Of a stretch of DNA of 5,397 nt, positions 1-5,397 are shown piece after piece. The stretch spans positions 20,315-25,711 of the forward strand of contig NZGU01000004.1 in the NCBI GenBank assembly GCA_002691095.1, written 5' to 3'. The translations under genes were made by a program, and so were the position numbers. The notes under the pieces are model-generated. The model saw only the letters and a list, made by a program, of their open reading frames with translations. It was not told where the DNA came from and made no database searches. The stretch comes from Kiritimatiellaceae bacterium. Its GTDB lineage: Bacteria; Verrucomicrobiota; Kiritimatiellia; Kiritimatiellales; Pontiellaceae. The number at the start of each line of letters is the position of its first letter. The stretch's first letter is position 1.

Positions 1-894
1 ATCATCATATTATTCATCATCATAGCCATCGCAAAAACCATGCAAATTGTGCCGCAACGGCACGCCTACATCATCGAACGCCTCGGCAAATATAACAAAA
101 CGCTCGAAGCCGGCTTACACATCCTCATCCCCTTCATCGACAAAGTCGCCTACAAACACACCCTCAAAGAACAAGCCGTAGATGTCCCCCCGCAAATGTG
201 CATCACCAAAGACAATATTTCCGTCGAAGTCGACGGCATCCTATACATGCAAGTCATCGACCCCAAAAACGCCTCCTACGGCATCGGGAACTATAATTTC
301 GCCTCCACTCAGCTCGCACAAACCACCATGCGCTCCGTCATTGGACGGCTTGACCTCGACAAAACATTTGAAGAACGCGACTCCATCAACGGCGCCATCG
401 TCGAAGCCGTAGGCGCCGCCTCTGACCCATGGGGCGTCAAAGTCACCCGCTACGAAGTTAAAAACATCACCCCCCCACAAAGCATCAAAGAAGCCATGGA
501 AAAACAGATGAAAGCAGAACGCGAAAAACGCGCCGTCATCGCCGAATCCGAAGGCGAACGCCAAGCACAAATCAACCAAGCCGACGGAGAAAAACAAGCC
601 GCCATCGCCCGCTCAGAAGGCGAAAAACTCAAACTCATCAACGAAGCCGACGGACGCGCCGCCGAAATCCGTGCCGTCGCCATCGCCACCGCCGAAGGCA
701 TCACCGAAATCGCCCAATCCATCAACGCTCAAGGCGGCGCAGACGCCGTCAACCTCCGCATTGCCGAACAATACATCACACAATTCGGAAACCTCGCCAA
801 AGAGAACAACACCCTCATCATACCCTCCAACCTCTCCGACATCGCAGGCATGGTCTCCTCCGCAAAAGAAGTGATCGGAAGCATCAAAAACTAA
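1..894 (+). CDS. SPFH/band 7 (stomatin/prohibitin) membrane protein, QmcA-like; 5' end outside window
   Basis: SPFH-domain scaffold protein anchored in the inner membrane by an N-terminal helix. Members form large oligomeric rings or microdomains and are often encoded next to NfeD proteins or linked to membrane proteases; the exact role of this one is unknown. The frame is open from base 1, and the first 13 codons give a very hydrophobic stretch (IIILFIIIAIA) that is the end of the membrane helix. The ATG at base 40 is therefore internal, and the true start lies just upstream. About 297 residues are visible, against roughly 305 for E. coli QmcA, so only about ten are missing. The order is: membrane helix, SPFH domain (IVPQ, ERLGKY, EAGLHILIPFID, ERDSIN, DPWGVKVTRYEV), then an Ala/Glu-rich coiled coil from about visible residue 160 (KAEREKRAVIAESEGE), then a short C-terminal tail. 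The stop is TAA at 892-894. Family assignment is firm; choice of subfamily (QmcA or paraslipin) is less so. Confidence 0.95.
   Translation: MIILFIIIAIAKTMQIVPQRHAYIIERLGKYNKTLEAGLHILIPFIDKVAYKHTLKEQAVDVPPQMCITKDNISVEVDGILYMQVIDPKNASYGIGNYNFASTQLAQTTMRSVIGRLDLDKTFEERDSINGAIVEAVGAASDPWGVKVTRYEVKNITPPQSIKEAMEKQMKAEREKRAVIAESEGERQAQINQADGEKQAAIARSEGEKLKLINEADGRAAEIRAVAIATAEGITEIAQSINAQGGADAVNLRIAEQYITQFGNLAKENNTLIIPSNLSDIAGMVSSAKEVIGSIKN
541..672 (+). repeat. Four 11-residue coiled-coil repeats within the SPFH protein
   Basis: Four in-phase 33-base units encode hendecad repeats of the form x-x-(S/A)-(E/D)-G-(E/R)-(K/R/A)-x-x-x-I. The invariant Gly codons fall at 553, 586, 619 and 652, exactly 33 bases apart, and Ile codons close the first three units at 571, 604 and 637. 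The fourth unit is degenerate (NEADGRAAEIR). The periodicity is in the protein rather than in exact DNA identity. Hendecad repeats in this position are normal for QmcA/stomatin-like proteins and form the long helix that packs subunits in the oligomer. Confidence 0.75.
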
Positions 895-985
895 CGCAAC
901 AGCCAAACACTCAACCCCCTTCCATCGAACAAACCAAAACAACTATTTCGCCCGAGCGACCCAAAGCATTTTTTGCTCTCCAAAT

Positions 986-1012
986 TTTACACCGATACAA
1001 GAACGCTATATG
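986..1012 (+). promoter_or_regulatory. Possible weak promoter for the DUF3857/transglutaminase gene
   Basis: The gap between the SPFH gene and the large gene becomes less C-rich and more T-rich just before the start codon. TTTACA at 986-991 matches five of six bases of a sigma-70 -35 box, and TATATG at 1007-1012 matches four of six of a -10 box, but the spacer is only 15 bases. An overlapping alternative is TTGCTC (973-978), a 17-base spacer, and TACAAG (996-1001). Either would start transcription within about 15 bases of the ATG at 1021, giving a very short or absent leader. The organism's promoter consensus is unknown, so this is tentative. Confidence 0.25.
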
Positions 1013-1020
1013 CTCGGGAC

Positions 1021-4000
1021 ATGAAAATTAAAAACATAACCCCTTTCATCATCGCCCTGATTCTCCTCAGCAGCACCCACGCCGCTCTCAACACCGAAGA
1101 ACTCCGGCAACAATCCAAAAACATCACCGTCCAAGCCTACCCCGATGCCGATACCGTTCTCCTCAACGACATAACCCACGTTACCTACCAGCCCGACGGC
1201 ACCTCCCAGACTCACTCCGATACCGCCATCAAAATACTCACCGAAAAAGGCAAACGCAGCCAACGCACCCTCACCCTCAGCTTCAACATCTCCTACGGCA
1301 CCAACTACTTCACCCGCGTCGAACGCATCACCCCCCAAGGCGACATTGTTCCCATCGACCTCTCGGCCAACAGCCGCACCATCGTCAACCCTTCCCAAAT
1401 GAGCGCCAACATCTACAACCCGAACTCCAAAATCCTCCAACTCTCCATCCCCGGCCTCCAAATTGGCGACATCCTCCGCTACCAAACCGAAGATATTGTC
1501 ACCAAAACCGTCGTACCCGATACCTGGAGCGACTATCAAGTCTTCGAAGCTAACTTCCCCATCCTCCGCGCCACCTACCACGTAGACGCTCCCGCTTCAC
1601 GCCCCCTCCACAACATACTCCTCAAAGACGAAATTCCCGGCACCATTCGCGCCACTCAAACCACAAAAGAAGATCGCATCCAATACACCTGGCAGCTCCA
1701 AGACGTCCCCCAATATTTCCCCGAACCCCAAATGCCCACTCCCCACACCGTCACCCAACGCCTGCTCATCAGCACCATACCCAGCTGGGAAGAACTCTCC
1801 CGTTGGTACTGGAACCTCTGCCTCCCCCGAATGGAATGCACCACCCCCGCCCTCGAACAGACCGCCCTCGACCTCACCCACGGCAAAAGCACCCAAGAAA
1901 AAATCGAAGCGCTCTTCACCTTCGTCTCTCAAGAGATTCGCTACATGGGCATCACCACCGAAGAGGAAGCCCCCGGCTACGAACCCCACGATGTCTCCAT
2001 CACCTTCGAAAACCGCTACGGCGTCTGCCGGGATAAAGCCGCCCTCCTCGCCGCCATGCTCCGCATCGCCGGCGTCGATGCCTTCCCCGTCATCATCATG
2101 GCCGGCCCCAAAAAAGACGAAGAAGTCCCACAGCCCTTCTTCAACCACGCCGTCACCGCCGCCCTCAACGACCAAGGCGAATATGTCCTCATGGACCCCA
2201 CCGACGAAAACACCAAAGACATCTTCCCCGCCTACCTCCAAAACATGAGCTACATCGTCGCCCGCCCCGAAGGCGACACCCTGCGCACCTCCCCCATCAT
2301 CCCCGCCAACCAGAACCTCACCCGGCTCCACACCCACGCAACCCTCAACCAAGCTGGCACCCTCACCGCCCACACCACCATTCACTTTCAAGGCGTCAAC
2401 GACACCATTTACCGCACCCACTTCTCCAAACTCAAACCCGAAGAGCGCCGCCGCTTCTTCGAAGGCCACCTCCGCCGCACCGCCCCCGCCGCCCAACTCG
2501 AAACCCTCACCTTCAGCCCCGCCGAACTCCGCGACACCACCCAGCCACTCACCGTCCAGCTTGACTACCGCGCCGAAGACCTCCTCGCCGGCACCCAAAC
2601 CCACCGTATGCTTCAGCTCCCCCAGCTCGGGGCCTCCATCGGCTATGCCAACTTCCTCTTGGGCAACACCGGCCTCACCCAACGCCGCTTCCCGCTCTAC
2701 ACCCGTATCACCGCTGGCATCGAAGAAACGCTGCACCTCGAACTCGACCCCTCCCTCGGCACCCCCCAACTCCCCACCACCGCCCCCACCACATCCACCA
2801 ACCTGCTCTGGAATCACCAATATGTCCTCAACCAAAACACCCTGCTCACCACCAACAACCTCCAACTCAACACCGTTCAATTCTCACCCGCTCAATACCA
2901 ACAGCTCCGCCACGACCTCGAACAGATCGAATACGAATCCAGCAAACAAATCATCCTACAACAAACCCCCGACACCCTCCCACAGCCCGACATCCGCATC
3001 CTCGAACACCACGAAACCTTCACCCTCACCGACGCCCACAGCTGGCACCAGCACACGCAACGCAAAACCAAAATCCTCACCTACGCCGGACAAAAAGAGC
3101 AGGCCGAAATCAAACTCACCTACAACCCCGCCTGGGAAACCGTCCAGGTCACCAACGTCCTCGTCACCCTACCCGATGGCACCACCAAAACCATCCGCCC
3201 CGAAGAGCGCAACCTAATGGACGCCGCCTGGAGCGCATCCGCCCCTCGCTATCCTGCTGAAAAAATACTCGTCATTAACCTGCCCAGTGTCGAAATCGGT
3301 AGCACCATCCAATACGAAACCCACCGCACCGTCACACACAAACCCTGTTTCGCCCTCCAGCGCAGCTTCAACGGATTCAACCCCATCGACCACAAAACAC
3401 TCACCGTCATTCATCCCAACAACCTTCCCCTCCAAATCCGCAACCACGACATTCAACCCACACAAACCCTCGAATCGCAAACGACCACACTTCGCTGGGA
3501 AGCCCACAACCAAACACCCCACCTGCAAGAAGAAAGCCTTCCCGCCTGGCACACCTTCAACCCTTATGTCCGGATCGCCACCACCAACTGGGAAACCTAC
3601 GCCCAACAAATCTACACCCCTCTGCTAACCGCCACCCAACAACAACCCAACACCCAACAACTCGCCCAACAACTCACCCAACAACTCACCACCGACCGAC
3701 AACGCATTCGCACACTCCGCGACTGGGTCTCTCAAAATATCCGCGCAGCCGGCCCTACTCTCTCCAACCTCCCCCTAACCTCCATCACCCCCGCCGATAC
3801 CACCCTCGCCGACCGCTACGGCAACCGCACCGACCGCATGATTCTCCTCCACACCCTCCTCCAAGCCATCCACATCCCATCTGAATTTCTACTCGCCGCC
3901 TACAGCTCCCTCATCCCCGAAGAGACAGAACCCGCCCAAACCCTCCCCGGCCGCACTCACTTCGAACGCCTCATCCTCAAAACCCAACTCGACAACACAC

Positions 4001-4764
4001 CCCTCTATCTCACCGGCAACTCACACTACGCTCCCCTCGGCCCCACCCCCTTCCATCGACAACCCGCCCTCCACCTCCCCACCGGCACCATCGAAACCAT
4101 TCAAATTGACCCCGAATTTCACGACATTGACCGCACCCAATACACCTTCACCCTCACCCCCGACGGAACCCTCACCTACCAACAACAAGCAAGCATCACC
4201 GGAACCGCCTATGAACCCTTCCACCGAACCTACGCCGAAATGACCCCCGAAAACCGCCGCCGCCACCACCAAGAACTCCTCGCCAACATCGCCCAAAACG
4301 CCCAACCCAACGGCGAACTCATCACCGACTACGCCCACTACCCCGCCCACTACTCCCTCTCCGCCACCGCCCAACGCTACGCCATCCAAGACCAAAACTA
4401 CCTCTACCTCCAACTCCCCGCCCTCTTCGCCGACCTCTTCAACTATCGCTCCCCCCAACGCACCCTCCCCCTCGCCCAATCCAACTGGATCGATCAGGAA
4501 ATCCAACTGCTGCTCCACCTCCCCCCCAACCACACCCCCCTCATCACCCCCCAACCCCTCACCCTCCAGCTCCCCAACCAAACCGGCACCGTCCAACTCA
4601 CCACCCACTACGACCCCCAACACCACACCCTCACCCTCACCGGAACCGCCCACATCCGCCCCGCCCTCATCCCCGCCAACCAGTTCCCCCAACTCATTCA
4701 AGCCGACCGGCAACTCTCCCACCCCAACCGCTCCACCCTCCTCCTCCTCAACACCGACCCGTAA
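1021..4764 (+). CDS. Exported tandem-duplicated DUF3857/transglutaminase-like protein (second copy degenerate)
   Basis: A 1247-residue protein, about twice the usual 600-680 of DUF3857-transglutaminase proteins. Residues 1-21 form a Sec signal peptide (MKIKN, hydrophobic core FIIALILL, cleavage after THA) with no lipobox. The ATG at 1021 is chosen because it starts this signal; the in-frame TTG at 973 would add 16 polar residues in front. Copy 1: DUF3857 at about 45-215, transglutaminase core at about 290-400, beta-rich region to about 650. Its triad is intact: Cys336 in RYGVCRDKA, His376 in FFNHAV, Asp392 in LMDPTDE. Copy 2: DUF3857-like at about 660-830, core at about 885-1005, C-terminal region to 1247. 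There the triad positions read Arg936, Arg983 and Gly999. The family has a papain-like thiol fold that may crosslink, hydrolyse or transfer amide bonds; the substrate is unknown. It likely acts in the periplasm or outside the cell. A SOUL-family gene follows after 41 bases. Domain assignment is by motif recognition only. Confidence 0.95.
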   Translation: MKIKNITPFIIALILLSSTHAALNTEELRQQSKNITVQAYPDADTVLLNDITHVTYQPDGTSQTHSDTAIKILTEKGKRSQRTLTLSFNISYGTNYFTRVERITPQGDIVPIDLSANSRTIVNPSQMSANIYNPNSKILQLSIPGLQIGDILRYQTEDIVTKTVVPDTWSDYQVFEANFPILRATYHVDAPASRPLHNILLKDEIPGTIRATQTTKEDRIQYTWQLQDVPQYFPEPQMPTPHTVTQRLLISTIPSWEELSRWYWNLCLPRMECTTPALEQTALDLTHGKSTQEKIEALFTFVSQEIRYMGITTEEEAPGYEPHDVSITFENRYGVCRDKAALLAAMLRIAGVDAFPVIIMAGPKKDEEVPQPFFNHAVTAALNDQGEYVLMDPTDENTKDIFPAYLQNMSYIVARPEGDTLRTSPIIPANQNLTRLHTHATLNQAGTLTAHTTIHFQGVNDTIYRTHFSKLKPEERRRFFEGHLRRTAPAAQLETLTFSPAELRDTTQPLTVQLDYRAEDLLAGTQTHRMLQLPQLGASIGYANFLLGNTGLTQRRFPLYTRITAGIEETLHLELDPSLGTPQLPTTAPTTSTNLLWNHQYVLNQNTLLTTNNLQLNTVQFSPAQYQQLRHDLEQIEYESSKQIILQQTPDTLPQPDIRILEHHETFTLTDAHSWHQHTQRKTKILTYAGQKEQAEIKLTYNPAWETVQVTNVLVTLPDGTTKTIRPEERNLMDAAWSASAPRYPAEKILVINLPSVEIGSTIQYETHRTVTHKPCFALQRSFNGFNPIDHKTLTVIHPNNLPLQIRNHDIQPTQTLESQTTTLRWEAHNQTPHLQEESLPAWHTFNPYVRIATTNWETYAQQIYTPLLTATQQQPNTQQLAQQLTQQLTTDRQRIRTLRDWVSQNIRAAGPTLSNLPLTSITPADTTLADRYGNRTDRMILLHTLLQAIHIPSEFLLAAYSSLIPEETEPAQTLPGRTHFERLILKTQLDNTPLYLTGNSHYAPLGPTPFHRQPALHLPTGTIETIQIDPEFHDIDRTQYTFTLTPDGTLTYQQQASITGTAYEPFHRTYAEMTPENRRRHHQELLANIAQNAQPNGELITDYAHYPAHYSLSATAQRYAIQDQNYLYLQLPALFADLFNYRSPQRTLPLAQSNWIDQEIQLLLHLPPNHTPLITPQPLTLQLPNQTGTVQLTTHYDPQHHTLTLTGTAHIRPALIPANQFPQLIQADRQLSHPNRSTLLLLNTDP
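1129..4761 (+). repeat. Internal duplication of a ~600-residue unit in the transglutaminase-like protein
   Basis: Two divergent copies lie head to tail, unit 1 at about residues 37-650 and unit 2 at about 655-1247. Matching blocks keep the same order at a near-constant offset of 600-611 residues. KILQLSIPGLQIGDILRYQT (from 137) matches KILVINLPSVEIGSTIQYET (from 748). KIEALFTFVSQEIRYMG (from 294) matches RIRTLRDWVSQNIRAAG (from 895). RYGVCRDKAALLAAML matches RYGNRTDRMILLHTLL. YRTHFSKLKPEERRR (near 464) matches HRTYAEMTPENRRR (near 1068). The similarity is visible only at protein level, so the duplication is old. Unit borders are approximate. Confidence 0.8.
3652..3687 (+). repeat. Three tandem copies of a 12-base repeat encoding (T/A)QQL
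   Basis: The unit ACCCAACAACTC occurs three times head to tail; the middle copy starts with G instead of A. It is in frame and encodes TQQL-AQQL-TQQL, preceded by a Gln-rich stretch (TQQQPN). It sits in the large protein between the second DUF3857-like domain and the second, degenerate transglutaminase-like core, where a helical linker is expected. Such a short near-perfect repeat can change copy number by replication slippage in steps of four residues. Confidence 0.85.
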
Positions 4765-4790
4765 GGAACCCACCCGCCCATCCGATGCCC

Positions 4791-4798
4791 AAAAGGAG
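4791..4798 (+). promoter_or_regulatory. Ribosome binding site that sets the start of the SOUL-family gene
   Basis: AAAAGGAG ends seven bases before the ATG at 4806, a near-ideal Shine-Dalgarno sequence and spacing. It decides between two in-frame ATGs. The earlier one at 4785 would place this sequence inside the coding region and add a basic MPKRRHN segment in front of the signal peptide. The 4806 start is therefore preferred. Confidence 0.85.
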
Positions 4799-4805
4799 AC
4801 ACAAC

Positions 4806-5345
4806 ATGAAAACCCACACCCTCGGAATCCTTATGGCCCTCACCCTCACCACCCACGCCTACGAAAAAGCCTTCGACCCCACCCCCGCCGGAACCACCGA
4901 AATTAAAACCATTCCCCAACGCACGCTCCTCACCTCCCAGCGCACCGAAAACTACTTTGCCGCCAACAACAACCTCTTCGGAAACCTCTTCCGCTACATC
5001 CGTCAACACGACCTACCCATGACCACCCCCGTCAAAGCCAACATAATGCCCGGCCAAATGGGCTTCTACATCGATCAAAAAAACCAACACAAATCCCTCC
5101 CCAACACCGACACCGTCACCCTCACCACCGAACCCGCCCGCACCGTCATCAGTCTCGGTCAACGCGGCGGCTACTCCCAAAAAAACTACCAAACCGCCCT
5201 CCGCAACCTCCAACAAGAGCTCGCCGCCCGGCCCGACTGGAAAGCCCACGGCCCACCCTACGCCATCTTCTGGAACGGCCCCTACATTCCCAACTTTGCC
5301 AAAAAATTTGAAGTCCACATTCCCATCGAACCCAGCCAACCCTAA
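4806..5345 (+). CDS. Exported SOUL-family (heme-binding-like) protein
   Basis: A 179-residue protein with a short Sec signal peptide (residues 1-18, MKTHTLGILMALTL, cleavage after THA) followed by a SOUL domain that fills the rest. Family hallmarks visible in order: LFGNLFRYIR, then MTTPV at 72-76 (the typical MT-x-PV motif), a strand around MGFYI, RTVISLGQRGGYS leading into a helix (about 113-140), and the C-terminal segment from residue 150, PPYAIFWNGPY, ending in KKFEVHIPI. SOUL/HBP proteins bind heme or other tetrapyrroles in animals and plants; ligand binding is not shown for most bacterial members and no heme ligand can be named here. The mature protein contains no cysteine. The gene starts 41 bases after the large transglutaminase-like gene, with its own good ribosome binding site, so the two are probably co-transcribed. 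Stop is TAA at 5343-5345. Family call is good; heme binding is uncertain. Confidence 0.92.
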   Translation: MKTHTLGILMALTLTTHAYEKAFDPTPAGTTEIKTIPQRTLLTSQRTENYFAANNNLFGNLFRYIRQHDLPMTTPVKANIMPGQMGFYIDQKNQHKSLPNTDTVTLTTEPARTVISLGQRGGYSQKNYQTALRNLQQELAARPDWKAHGPPYAIFWNGPYIPNFAKKFEVHIPIEPSQP

Positions 5346-5397
5346 CCCCTTTCCAAACAAGCTTTTCAACCCACTCCAATCCGCTTACTCTACTCCC
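5346..5397. other. Non-coding tail, nothing recognisable
   Basis: The 52 bases after the SOUL-family stop are pyrimidine-rich, with about 24 C and only 2 G. No hairpin followed by a T-run is visible, so no intrinsic terminator can be called here. No start codon with a ribosome binding site is seen. Confidence 0.5.

Noticed and set aside
40..42. ATG at 40 as the real start of the SPFH gene
   Set aside because: The same frame is open back to base 1 and encodes a hydrophobic helix that QmcA-like proteins carry just before the IVPQ motif. The start must be upstream of the window.
954..978. Possible terminator after the SPFH gene (GAGC ... TTTTTT GCTC)
   Set aside because: The stems are only four base pairs and the T-run lies inside the loop rather than after the hairpin, so it does not fit an intrinsic terminator.
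973..1020. TTG at 973 as start of the large gene
   Set aside because: It would place 16 polar residues before an otherwise typical signal peptide that starts at the ATG at 1021, and no ribosome binding site precedes it.
1597..2880. Long antisense open frame of 427 codons opposite the large gene
   Set aside because: Its product is almost only Gly, Val, Glu, Ala and Phe, as expected from reading C/A-rich codons backwards. The sense strand rarely uses TTA, CTA or TCA, so antisense stops are scarce. No domain or ribosome binding site was seen.
2561..3217. Second-frame open frame of 218 codons inside the large gene
   Set aside because: Product is Ser/Pro/Thr-rich with no domain, a frame shadow of C-rich codons. 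The main frame has clear domain content throughout.
4021..4773. Antisense open frame of 250 codons over the 3' end of the large gene
   Set aside because: Same composition artefact: a Gly/Glu/Val-rich low-complexity product opposite a well-supported coding region.

Overview
This window holds three complete or nearly complete genes, all on the + strand, with almost no spare DNA. It looks like the chromosome of a Gram-negative bacterium: one gene encodes a membrane-anchored SPFH protein and two encode proteins with Sec signal peptides. No mobile element, tRNA, rRNA, CRISPR or phage signal was seen. The taxon cannot be fixed from this sequence. A large DUF3857/transglutaminase protein next to a small exported SOUL protein, with GC-rich, C/A-ending codons, would suit the PVC group (Verrucomicrobiota or a relative), but this is a weak inference.

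Layout. Bases 1-894 carry a QmcA/stomatin-like SPFH (band 7) protein. Its first few residues lie upstream of the window, because the frame is open from base 1 and already encodes the end of the N-terminal membrane helix. A 126-base gap (895-1020) follows, holding only a possible weak promoter. Bases 1021-4764 encode a 1247-residue exported protein. It is an internal tandem duplication of the unit DUF3857 + transglutaminase-like core + C-terminal beta-rich region. The first copy keeps an intact Cys336-His376-Asp392 triad. In the second copy the aligned positions are Arg, Arg and Gly, so it is probably a pseudoenzyme half. After 41 bases, with a clear Shine-Dalgarno, bases 4806-5345 encode a 179-residue exported SOUL-family (heme-binding-like) protein. 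The last 52 bases show nothing recognisable.

How the genes may work together. The transglutaminase-like gene and the SOUL gene are probably co-transcribed, and both products are predicted to be exported, so a shared envelope role is plausible but unproven. The SPFH gene may be in the same transcript or separate.

The main points of interest are the duplicated enzyme with a dead second half, the extreme A/C-over-T/G asymmetry of the + strand (which also affects non-coding bases), and the lack of a usable ribosome binding site before the large gene.
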